This document shows positions 1 through 6,484 of a stretch of 13,281 nucleotides of DNA, piece by piece. Position 1 is the stretch's first letter, and every line of letters starts with the position of its first letter. The notes under the pieces are model-generated. The model saw only the letters and a list, made by a program, of their open reading frames with translations, was not told the origin of the DNA and searched no databases. A program made the position numbers and the translations under genes. Source of the DNA: Candidatus Elarobacter sp. (GTDB lineage: Bacteria > Vulcanimicrobiota > Vulcanimicrobiia > Vulcanimicrobiales > Vulcanimicrobiaceae); NCBI GenBank assembly GCA_030150085.1, contig JASLGJ010000187.1, positions 1-13,281 on the forward strand, in the 5' to 3' direction.

Positions 1-93
1 GACTCCCGACGGCGGGGCGTAACGCCCCCCGGGTACGACGCCAGGACCACATCCGACGATCAGCACCGAGACGAAGAAGGCGATCCACCGCAT
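1..93 (-). CDS. Probable lipoprotein, N-terminal fragment (runs off the left edge)
   Basis: An ATG at 93 on the minus strand opens a frame with no stop for 31 codons, to the window edge. It begins MRWIAFFVSVLIVGCGPG. This is a typical lipoprotein leader: one Arg near the start, a short hydrophobic core (residues 3-14) and a lipobox I-V-G-C, with Cys15 as the predicted lipidated residue. Gly and Pro follow, as is common just after the lipidation site. The expected fate is signal peptidase II cleavage and membrane anchoring. Only a weak GTGAG precedes the start. The gene diverges from the glycosyltransferase at 255. The mature part is outside the window, so no function can be given. A chance frame is possible at this length, but the ordered leader makes it unlikely. 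Confidence 0.5.
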   Translation of the reverse strand, partial: MRWIAFFVSVLIVGCGPGVVPGGRYAPPSGV

Positions 94-254
94 CGATCTC
101 ACGTTTACACACCCGTTTATCGCGTAAGGAGACAGCGCCAAGAGGACGCGAAGGGCGTAGCGGTTCTGCAAGGCGCTCGCTCCGCCCTGGCCTCAGGCAA
201 TCACCTCCGCCCGAAGCCAGGGCTCGACGATTCCGGGCGGGTACCTGGCCCTCG
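94..254. other. Divergent intergenic region
   Basis: This 161-base spacer lies between the divergent lipoprotein start and the glycosyltransferase. It is less GC-rich than its surroundings around 100-125. It holds a direct repeat CGTTTA at 102-107 and 114-119 (12-base period). A good Shine-Dalgarno-like AAGGAGA at 126-132 has no ATG, GTG or TTG at usable distance, so it is probably fortuitous. No clear -35/-10 pair is visible on either strand. Promoters for both flanking genes are expected here by layout only. Confidence 0.35.
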
Positions 255-1484
255 ATGAAGCTCGCGCTCGTTTCGGCGAAATTTCCGTTTGGGGGCAAGG
301 AGCCGTACCTGCACGCCGAGCTGCGGGCGCTGGCGCCGTACTTCGCGCGGGTCGGGGTGTTTCCGACCTCGCCCAGCGACCCGGAGTGGGGCTTCGCCGA
401 GGTCGCGGCGGAGGTCGAGCGGCGCGGGCTGTTCGCGCCCGACACGCTGGGCGACGCGGTCTCGGCCCTGGTGACGCGCCCGCGCGAGAGCCTGGCCGCG
501 GTCGGCGCGCTGCTGCGCGGGTCGCGCCCCGCGGTGCGGCTCAAGAACCTGGCCGTCGTTCCGCTCGGGCTGTCGCTGGGCTTCCGGCTGCGGCGCGACC
601 GCTACGACCACGTCCACTCGTACTGGCTCTCCACCCCGGCCAGCGTGGCCTTCCTCGCGGCGCGGGTGGCGGGCATCCCCTGGAGCTCGACCGGCCACCT
701 GTGGGACATCTACGAGGACAACGCGCTCGCGCTGAAGCTCCCCGACGCGCGCTTCGTGCGCGCGATCTCCGCCCGCGGCCGGCGCGACCTGCTCGCCACC
801 CCCGGCTGCGCCTCGGCCGACGTGCGCGTGATCCACGTCGGCGTCGACGTACCCGATGCGCCACCCACCGCCGCGGCCGCGGAGGCGAACGCCGCCGACA
901 CGGCGCGGCCGTTCGCGCTGCTGTGCGCGGCCAACCTCGTGCCCAAGAAGGGTCATGCCGATCTGCTCGACGCGCTGGCCGAGCTGCGCGACCGCGGGGT
1001 GGCGGTGCGCTGCACGATCGCCGGCGACGGCGAGCTGCGCGACGCGCTGCACGCGCAGGCGCGCGCACTGGGTCTCGACGATGTGGTGGTCTTCCGCGGG
1101 CACGTCGCGCACGCGGCGCTGCTGGCCGAGATGCGGGCCGGCGCGTACGACGCGATGGTGCTGACCAGCCTCGAGCTGCCCGGCGGGCTGATGGAGGGCA
1201 TCCCGGTCGCGCTGATGGAGGCGATGGCGCTCGGCCTGCCGGTGATCACGACCGACACCGGCAGCATCACCGAGCTGGTCGACGACACCTGCGGCCGGGT
1301 GGTCGACCAGCGCAACGTCACCGCCATCGCGGCGGCCGTCGCCGAGCTGGCGGACGATCTGCAGCTGCGCGCCGAGCTGGCCCGCGCGGCCTACGAGAAG
1401 GTCCGGGCCGAGTTCAACGTGGTGCGCGTGGCGCGCGAGCTGGCCGCGGCGATCGGCGCACCCGGCGGCGCTCCGACCGCCTAG
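255..1484 (+). CDS. Glycosyltransferase family 4 (GT4), WcaL/WcaC-like
   Basis: A 409-residue retaining glycosyltransferase of the GT-B fold. It would transfer a sugar from a nucleotide-sugar to a lipid-linked or polysaccharide acceptor at the cytoplasmic face. The N terminus (MKLALVSAKFPFGGKEPYL) is the first beta strand and glycine loop of the acceptor half. The donor half begins near residue 218 with ALLCAANLVPKKGH, followed by IAGDGEL (255-261). The GT4 signature E-x7-E is present as E314 and E322 within EGIPVALMEAMALGLPVITT, followed by TGSITELV. Length is normal for the family. The start is placed here because the protein begins directly with the conserved first strand; there is no good Shine-Dalgarno site. 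It faces an initiating sugar transferase, which supports exopolysaccharide or capsule synthesis. Exact donor and linkage cannot be read from sequence. Confidence 0.9.
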   Translation: MKLALVSAKFPFGGKEPYLHAELRALAPYFARVGVFPTSPSDPEWGFAEVAAEVERRGLFAPDTLGDAVSALVTRPRESLAAVGALLRGSRPAVRLKNLAVVPLGLSLGFRLRRDRYDHVHSYWLSTPASVAFLAARVAGIPWSSTGHLWDIYEDNALALKLPDARFVRAISARGRRDLLATPGCASADVRVIHVGVDVPDAPPTAAAAEANAADTARPFALLCAANLVPKKGHADLLDALAELRDRGVAVRCTIAGDGELRDALHAQARALGLDDVVVFRGHVAHAALLAEMRAGAYDAMVLTSLELPGGLMEGIPVALMEAMALGLPVITTDTGSITELVDDTCGRVVDQRNVTAIAAAVAELADDLQLRAELARAAYEKVRAEFNVVRVARELAAAIGAPGGAPTA

Positions 1485-1487
1485 CGG

Positions 1488-1534
1488 AAAAAGCGCAACG
1501 GGGAGCCGCGCCTGCCCAGCCCGGACCTCCCCGT
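1488..1534 (-). terminator. Hairpin plus T-run: likely terminator of the sugar transferase
   Basis: ACGGGGAG (1498-1505) is a perfect inverted repeat of CTCCCCGT (1527-1534). Inside it, CCG (1506-1508) can also pair with CGG (1522-1524). Read on the minus strand, the hairpin is followed after five bases by a run of five T (the AAAAA at 1488-1492 on the plus strand). It lies just beyond the stop of the minus-strand sugar transferase. This fits an intrinsic terminator for that gene. The gap between stem and T-run is slightly long. The plus-strand gene ending at 1484 has no T-run after the stem, so the hairpin would serve it only weakly. Confidence 0.5.
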
Positions 1535-1576
1535 CGCGCGCGCCGCCCGCCCGAGCGGCATCGCCGAGCCGCGGCC

Positions 1577-3001
1577 CTACGCGGCTTTGTGGAACAGGAC
1601 TTCGGCGGCGGTCTTCATGCACACCGCGAGGTCCATGAACAGCGACCAGTTCTCGACGTAGAAGAGATCGCCGCGCAGCTTGTCGGGGACGTCGTCGAAG
1701 CCCACCACGCGCTTGCCGTAGACCTGGGCCCAGCCGGTGATGCCCGGCGGCACCAGGTGGCGCTCGGCGTAGCGCGGGATGCTCTTCTCGAACTGGGCGA
1801 CGAACACGGGGCGCTCGGGACGCGGGCCGACGATCGACATCTCGCCCCGCAGCACGTTGAACAGCTGCGGCAGCTCGTCGAGCGAGGTGCGGCGGATGAA
1901 GCGCCCGACCCGGGTGCAGCGGTCGTCGCCGGTGGTCGCGAGCTTGGCGCCGTGCTTCTCGGCGTCCAGGCGCATCGAGCGGAACTTGAGGATCTGGAAG
2001 GTCGCGCCGTCGCGCCCGACCCGCTCCTGGCGGTAGAGCACCGGCTCGCCGTCCTCGAGCGAGATCGCCAGCGCGACCAGCGCCATCACCGGGGCGAACA
2101 GCACCAGTGCGACCGCCGAGACGACGAGGTCGAACAGGCGCTTGCCCAGGCGCGAGGCGGGCCGGGTCGCCTTGAGCGGGCTGGCGACGATCAGGGCCTG
2201 CTTGCCGACCGTCTCGATCGAGAGGTCGTAGGCGTGGACGCGGATGCGCGGCGGGGCGAAGGCGATCTTCATGCCGTGGCGCTCGGCGGCCGCCAGCACG
2301 TAGGGGATCATCGAGGGCGCCAGGATCTCGGTGAAGATCAGCGTGTCGCAGCCCCAGGCCACGGCGTGGGCGAACCACGGCTGGGCCGCCACGGCGTCCG
2401 GGCTGACCGCGCCCAGGTTGTCGATGTTGGGCACCGCGAGGCGGAACACGCGCGCGTTGGGGAGCGAGCGCAGCGAGTCCTCGGCGAAGTCCAGCCGCGA
2501 GGCGTCGCCGATCACCGCGATGCGGCGCGGGTGCGCCAGGACCAGCACGTCGCGCACCCGGTGCGCGATGCCGCGCGCCGTGCCGACCAGGACGATCGCG
2601 AACACCAGCCCGACCAGCGCGACCACGCGCGAGGTCGAGATGAACGGAAAGAGCGAGAACAGCACCAGCAGCGGCGCCGAGGCCAGCGAGAGCGCGGCGA
2701 CCGCGTGGTAGAACTCGTCGCGGACCGACATCGCGAACGAGCCGCGGTACAGCCCGAGCTGGCCGAAGACCAGCACCGACAGCGCGGCCGTCAGCACGCC
2801 CGGAACGGCGAGCTGGCGGATCAGCAGGCTCGGCATCCAGAACTGCTTGACGAACAGCCCGGCCAGGTAGGTCGCGACCAGGAACAGCGTGATGTCGGCG
2901 ACCATCAAGCCCGCGATCCAGACGCGCGAATACTGCTGCACGACTGGACGAGCGTCTGCATGAGGTAATGCGGCGAATTCGTGTTCGAGGGCGACGGCCA
3001 T
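1577..3001 (-). CDS. Undecaprenyl-phosphate sugar phosphotransferase (exopolysaccharide-initiating, WbaP/WcaJ type)
   Basis: A 474-residue inner-membrane enzyme of the bacterial sugar transferase family. It moves a sugar-1-phosphate from a nucleotide-sugar to undecaprenyl phosphate, the first step of polysaccharide repeat-unit synthesis. The N-terminal part has four or five hydrophobic segments (about 27-52, 66-86, 104-122, 125-142). A Rossmann-like nucleotide-binding (CoA_binding_3-type) domain follows, starting at RRIAVIGDASRL (159-170). The catalytic half starts at KRLFDLVVS (287) with a membrane-entering helix. It then carries YRQERVGRDG (323-332), FQILKFRSM (335-343), RTSLDELPQLFNVLRGEMS (371-389), IVGPRPERP (390-398) and PPGITGWAQVYG (418-429), all family signatures. 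Full length. AAGGA (3011-3015, minus strand) stands nine bases before the ATG. It converges on a GT4 enzyme; the rest of a polysaccharide locus (flippase, polymerase) is not in view. Sugar specificity is unknown. Confidence 0.93.
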   Translation of the reverse strand: MAVALEHEFAALPHADARPVVQQYSRVWIAGLMVADITLFLVATYLAGLFVKQFWMPSLLIRQLAVPGVLTAALSVLVFGQLGLYRGSFAMSVRDEFYHAVAALSLASAPLLVLFSLFPFISTSRVVALVGLVFAIVLVGTARGIAHRVRDVLVLAHPRRIAVIGDASRLDFAEDSLRSLPNARVFRLAVPNIDNLGAVSPDAVAAQPWFAHAVAWGCDTLIFTEILAPSMIPYVLAAAERHGMKIAFAPPRIRVHAYDLSIETVGKQALIVASPLKATRPASRLGKRLFDLVVSAVALVLFAPVMALVALAISLEDGEPVLYRQERVGRDGATFQILKFRSMRLDAEKHGAKLATTGDDRCTRVGRFIRRTSLDELPQLFNVLRGEMSIVGPRPERPVFVAQFEKSIPRYAERHLVPPGITGWAQVYGKRVVGFDDVPDKLRGDLFYVENWSLFMDLAVCMKTAAEVLFHKAA

Positions 3002-3227
3002 GTCGTGCGATCCTTGCGAGAGCGGCGCGCATCAGTGCGCACTCTCTTTGTCGCCGAACACCCTAAGGGCGAAGTGAAACGGACGTCCCGACTTCGCGCA
3101 GCATTTCGACCTTATCAATTCTTACCACGGTATTTTTGGGGGTCCGAAAGTCCTAACAAAGCATCCCTAATTTTGGGGAGGCACAGCCCCGCGCCAAGGC
3201 GTCCCGCTGCCGGGTTACACGAACCGT
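3002..3227. promoter_or_regulatory. Divergent control region with AT-rich island
   Basis: This 226-base region separates two divergent genes, the sugar transferase (-) and the SDR (+). The stretch of about 3103-3175 is clearly richer in A and T than anything else in the window, as expected of promoter DNA. It holds TATTTTTGGGGG (3131-3142) and TAATTTTGGGGA (3168-3179), a near-repeat 37 bases apart. A nested inverted repeat lies at 3069-3097 and is listed separately. I could not pick a confident -35/-10 pair for either direction. Confidence 0.45.
3069..3097. promoter_or_regulatory. Nested inverted repeat, possible operator or leader hairpin
   Basis: GCGAAGT (3069-3075) and ACTTCGC (3091-3097) are exact reverse complements. 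The 8-base palindrome GGACGTCC (3081-3088) lies between them and is nearly centred on the same point. The element sits 68-96 bases upstream of the sugar transferase start, on the side from which that gene is read. It could be a dimeric repressor site or an RNA hairpin in that gene's leader. No regulator gene is adjacent, so its role is inferred from symmetry and position only. Confidence 0.3.
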
Positions 3228-4022
3228 ATGAACCTCGATCTGAACGAAAAGACCGCCGTGGTCTCCGGTTCGACGGCCGGGATCGGCTTCGCCACCGCGG
3301 CCGGCCTGGCGGAACTGGGCGCGCGGGTGATCGTCACCGGCCGCACCCGGGCACGGGTCGACGCGGCCCTGGCCGCGCTGGCCGAGCGCGTCCCCGGGGC
3401 CCGGCTCGACGGCTTCGCCGGCGACCTGACCAGCGCCGTCGGCACCACCGCCCTGGTGGCGGCCCACCCGCGCGCCGACATCGTGGTCAACAACCTGGGG
3501 ATCTTCGAGCCCAAGCCGTTCGAGGAGATCACCGACGGCGAGTGGATGCGCTTCTTCGAGGCCAACGTGCTGAGCGGCATCCGCCTGACCCGGGCCTACC
3601 TGCCGGGCATGCGCGAGCGAAACTGGGGCCGGGTGATCTTCGTCTCGAGCGAGTCGGGGCTCCAGATCCCGGTCGAGATGATCCACTACGGGGTCACCAA
3701 GACGGCTCAGATCGCGCTCGCCCGCGGCATCGCCGAGAGCCTGGTCGGGACCGGCATCACGGTCAACAGCGTGCTGCCCGGGCCGACCAAGTCCGAGGGG
3801 GTCGGCACCTTCGTGCGCCAGATGGCCGAGCAGCAGGGCTTGTCCGAAGCCGAGATGGAGCGGCAGTTCTTCGCCACCGCCCGGCCGACGTCGCTGCTGG
3901 GGCGCTTCCTCAGCTCCGACGAAGTGGCGAACCTGATCGTCTTCCTCTGCACCCCGGCCGCGAGCGGAACGACCGGCTCGGCGCTGCGGGTCGACGGCGG
4001 GGTGGTGCGGGCGATCCCCTAG
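3228..4022 (+). CDS. Short-chain dehydrogenase/reductase (SDR), classical type
   Basis: A 264-residue NAD(P)-dependent oxidoreductase of the classical SDR family; substrate unknown. The cofactor loop is SGSTAGIG (13-20), a variant of TGxxxGxG. GDL (65-67) is the adenine-binding region and NNLG (88-91) stands in for the usual NNAG. The catalytic residues are present: N113 (ANV), S141, Y154 and K158 (YGVTK). The C-terminal LRVDGG (253-258) is the usual SDR ending. R39 after strand 2 (TGRTRARV) suggests a preference for NADPH. The ATG is preceded by no clear Shine-Dalgarno site, but the next residues lead directly into the first strand. The downstream MetE-like gene follows after 11 bases, so the two are probably co-transcribed. 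Confidence 0.92.
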   Translation: MNLDLNEKTAVVSGSTAGIGFATAAGLAELGARVIVTGRTRARVDAALAALAERVPGARLDGFAGDLTSAVGTTALVAAHPRADIVVNNLGIFEPKPFEEITDGEWMRFFEANVLSGIRLTRAYLPGMRERNWGRVIFVSSESGLQIPVEMIHYGVTKTAQIALARGIAESLVGTGITVNSVLPGPTKSEGVGTFVRQMAEQQGLSEAEMERQFFATARPTSLLGRFLSSDEVANLIVFLCTPAASGTTGSALRVDGGVVRAIP

Positions 4023-4033
4023 AAGCGGCGGCC

Positions 4034-5143
4034 ATGCCAAGCGCGACCACCCGGACCGCCCGCTACCGAGCCGATCACGTCGGCAGCTTCCTGCGTCCCA
4101 AAGAGCTGCTGGAGGCACGGGCGAACGGCGACCCGCGCCTGCCCGAGATCGAGGACCGCGAGATCCTGCGCGTCCTCGCCAAGCAGCGCGAGCTGGGCCT
4201 GGACGTCTTCACCGACGGCGAGTTCCGGCGCGGCGGCTTCATGACCGATCTGACCGACGCGGTCGAGGGCTTCGACACCCACGCGGGAGTGGAGCGGACC
4301 TGGAACGCCGCCGCGCAGGCGGGCGGCACGGCACCCAGCGCGGTGCGCGGGATCGTCACCGAGAAGCTGCGCCAGACGCGCCGGCTGACTGCGCTCGAGC
4401 TGCCCTTCCTGAAGCAGCACAGTCCCGGCCCGATCAAGATGACGCTGCCCAGCGCCACCCAGTTTCCGGCCATCGCGTTCAAGAAGGGCGTCAGCGAGCG
4501 GGCCTATCCCGACCACCACGCGTTCCTGCACGACGTCGTCGAGATCGTCAAGGCCGAGACCGCCGCGCTGGCGGAGGAGGGCGTGGCCTACATCCAGCTC
4601 GACGCGCCGCGCTACAGCTACTACCTCGACCCGAAGTGGCGCGATTTTCTGCGCGCGGAGCTGGGCGAGCCCGAGGCGCTGCTCGACGAGGCGATCGCGG
4701 CCGACAACGCCTGCTTCCGGGCGGCGCGGCGGGAAGGCGTGACGCTCGCGATCCACCTCTGCCGGGGTAACAACCGCAGCCAGTGGTACGCCGCGGGCGG
4801 CTACGACGCCATCGCCGAGAAGCTGTTCGCCGAGCTCGAGGTCGACCGGTTCCTGCTCGAGTACGACGACGAGCGCTCAGGCTCGTTCGACCCGCTGCGC
4901 TTCGTGCCCGCGGACAAGACGGTCGTTCTGGGCCTGGTCAGCACGAAGCGCTCGGAGCTGGAGAACGCGGAGGCGCTCGTGCGGCGGATCGACGCGGCGA
5001 GCAAGGTCGTCCCGCTCGAGCGGCTCGCGCTCAGCCCGCAGTGCGGCTTCGCCTCGATGGCCGAGGGCAATCTGCTGACCGAGGACGAGCAGTGGGCGAA
5101 GCTGGCCCTGGTGGTCGAGACGGCACGCCGCGTCTGGGGCTGA
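4034..5143 (+). CDS. Cobalamin-independent methionine synthase II family protein (free-standing MetE C-terminal catalytic domain)
   Basis: A 369-residue protein matching only the C-terminal catalytic barrel of MetE (COG0620 type); the N-terminal half of classical MetE, which is about 750 residues long, is absent. The zinc ligands known for this fold are all present: H241 and C243 (IHLCRGN), E276 (LLEYDDE) and C337 (SPQCGF). Substrate-site signatures include DHVGSFLRP (14-22), GPIKMTLPS (132-140) and YIQLDAPRY (186-194). The family activates a thiol on zinc for methyl or alkyl transfer. Stand-alone members may take the methyl group from a corrinoid or other donor, or act on a non-homocysteine thiol, so methionine synthesis is not certain. 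The start is the first ATG after the SDR stop, with DHVGSF close behind it as in relatives. It is the second gene of a two-gene unit. Confidence 0.88.
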   Translation: MPSATTRTARYRADHVGSFLRPKELLEARANGDPRLPEIEDREILRVLAKQRELGLDVFTDGEFRRGGFMTDLTDAVEGFDTHAGVERTWNAAAQAGGTAPSAVRGIVTEKLRQTRRLTALELPFLKQHSPGPIKMTLPSATQFPAIAFKKGVSERAYPDHHAFLHDVVEIVKAETAALAEEGVAYIQLDAPRYSYYLDPKWRDFLRAELGEPEALLDEAIAADNACFRAARREGVTLAIHLCRGNNRSQWYAAGGYDAIAEKLFAELEVDRFLLEYDDERSGSFDPLRFVPADKTVVLGLVSTKRSELENAEALVRRIDAASKVVPLERLALSPQCGFASMAEGNLLTEDEQWAKLALVVETARRVWG

Positions 5144-5194
5144 GCGGGCGGGCTGAACCTCGACGGCGGGCCATACGCTCGGCTGCGGTCGGAT

Positions 5195-6199
5195 CTAAGG
5201 GAGGAATGCCAGGAACGCTTGGCCCGTGCCGGCCGGGCCGGTGCCGTAGCCGACGATCGTGCGGCCGTCGTAAGAGATGCCGGCCGCCCGGTTCAGCGTC
5301 CAGCCTCTCAGATGCGGGCCCAGCCCGGCGGCGATCAGGATGTCCTGCAGCCGCCGCATCCCGGTCGCCGCGGTCCAGAGGAAGGCTTCCTCACCGGCCG
5401 TGGTGGTGGCGAAGCCGACCACCCGCGAGCCGTCGGCCGACGCCGCGTAGGCCGCGCAGGCCCTGGTGCCGCCGGGCAGGTCGCCCAGCGCGAGCGCACC
5501 GGCGCCGTTCCAGAGCGTCGCCAGGTAGGAGTCGTTGGTGATCGAGCTGCTGCCGACGCAGGTCCGGCCGTCGGCCGAGATGCCGAAGGCGACGCCGCCG
5601 GCGCTGCCCGCGAGCCGCGGGAGCGCGACCAGGCCGTGGCCGTACCACGCCGCCGCGACGCTGGCGCCGGCCGTGTCGGCGGCTTGGCCGGCGATGGCGC
5701 CGCCGTCGGCCGAGAGCGCGTTCGCGCCGCTGATCTTCACTTTGGAGATGTCGCCCAGACCGACCAGCGTGTCGGGCGCGACCCAGCGGAACGCCTGCGG
5801 GGTGAAGCCGCCGCCAGCGATCCCCGCCGCGACCGTCCCGTCGGCCGACAAACCCTGCACCGTGTTCGCGGGCAGGCCGGGGTTCGACTGGGGCAGCACT
5901 GCGATGCCGCGGGCGCGCGTCCAGATGAAGGCCGAGTAGAGGTCGCGAGAGTTGTAGGTGCCGCCGATCACCGAGCCGTCGCCGCTGGCGGCGTAGGCCT
6001 CGCCGTAGGGATAACCCTTGATGCTGCCCAGGCCCACCGGGGCGGTCCCGGCGCTCCAGCGGCAGGCTTGCGCGCTCTGGCCATCGGCGGCGTAGCTGGC
6101 GCCCACGGCGACGGCCCCGTCGCCCGAGACCGCGTACGCCCGCGAGGTCGCGTACCCGGCCAGCACGCCCAGACCTTGGAAGCTCGCTCCGTTCGCCAC
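5195..6199 (-). CDS. HAF-repeat protein lacking a secretion signal (possible 5' truncation)
   Basis: About seven repeats of some 45 residues, each with the pattern: a short GLG or ALP strand, then A.A.SADG..v.G, then A..W. Examples are AYAVSGDGAVAVG, AYAASGDGSVIGG, VQGLSADGTVAAG, AYAASADGSRVVGF and ISYDGRTIVGYG. This is the extracellular HAF repeat, thought to fold as a beta-propeller; such proteins are normally exported. The C terminus (GQAFLAFLP, stop TAG) looks complete. The start is uncertain. The GTG at 6199 gives 334 residues; a TTG at 6250 gives 351; a GTG at 6379 gives 394 but lies inside the divergent DUF3311 gene. None gives a signal peptide or has a Shine-Dalgarno site. Either the 5' end has been lost or the leader is disrupted. 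No enzymatic motif is visible. The gene converges on the MetE-like gene. Confidence 0.62.
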   Translation of the reverse strand: MANGASFQGLGVLAGYATSRAYAVSGDGAVAVGASYAADGQSAQACRWSAGTAPVGLGSIKGYPYGEAYAASGDGSVIGGTYNSRDLYSAFIWTRARGIAVLPQSNPGLPANTVQGLSADGTVAAGIAGGGFTPQAFRWVAPDTLVGLGDISKVKISGANALSADGGAIAGQAADTAGASVAAAWYGHGLVALPRLAGSAGGVAFGISADGRTCVGSSSITNDSYLATLWNGAGALALGDLPGGTRACAAYAASADGSRVVGFATTTAGEEAFLWTAATGMRRLQDILIAAGLGPHLRGWTLNRAAGISYDGRTIVGYGTGPAGTGQAFLAFLP

Positions 6200-6286
6200 C
6201 GCAAGCCAGTTCCGGTCGCCGGGCGGAATGCCTGGCGGAGCCGGCGGCAAGCGTCGCCGCCGCCCGGCGCGGGTAGGACCTGGGCG

Positions 6287-6484
6287 ATGAACCGCTCCGC
6301 ACGGGGTCGCAACCGAGGCTGGTTGTGGCTTCTGATCCTCCCCTACCTGGGACTGCTCTTCCCGGGGCTGTACGCGCACCGCGAGCCGCTGCTCGGCGGC
6401 ATCCCGTTCTTCTACTGGTACCAGTTCGGCTGGGTCTTCCTGACCGCGCTGATCACCTGGATCGTCTACAAGGCGACGCGATGA
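6287..6484 (+). CDS. DUF3311 small membrane protein, symporter partner
   Basis: A 65-residue protein with a basic N terminus (MNRSARGRNRG) and two membrane segments: WLWLLILPYLGLLFPGLYA (12-30) and about 42-60. The conserved DUF3311 block GIPFFYWYQFGWVF is at 38-51. In known operons DUF3311 proteins sit directly upstream of sodium:solute symporters (for example yhjC-yhjB in Bacillus subtilis) and are presumed small subunits or assembly partners. Here the stop overlaps the start of the symporter as ATGA, indicating translational coupling. TAGGA (6274-6278) stands eight bases before the ATG, a better ribosome site than most genes here have. Confidence 0.88.
   Translation: MNRSARGRNRGWLWLLILPYLGLLFPGLYAHREPLLGGIPFFYWYQFGWVFLTALITWIVYKATR

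Noticed and set aside
126..132. Strong Shine-Dalgarno-like AAGGAGA suggesting a small gene upstream of the glycosyltransferase
   Set aside because: No ATG, GTG or TTG follows at 5-12 bases, so no start is supported.
255..3001. A complete exopolysaccharide cluster
   Set aside because: Only one glycosyltransferase and the initiating transferase are present, on opposite strands; no flippase, polymerase or export gene is in the window.
201..3032. A 943-codon minus-strand open frame and an 860-codon plus-strand frame across the first 3 kb
   Set aside because: They are antisense or out-of-frame reads of the GT4 and sugar transferase genes. The translations are Arg/Ala/Gly-rich low-complexity sequence without domains, the usual artefact of very high GC.
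5144..5194. A terminator between the convergent MetE-like and HAF genes
   Set aside because: I found no stem of useful length with a T-run on either strand in this 51-base spacer.
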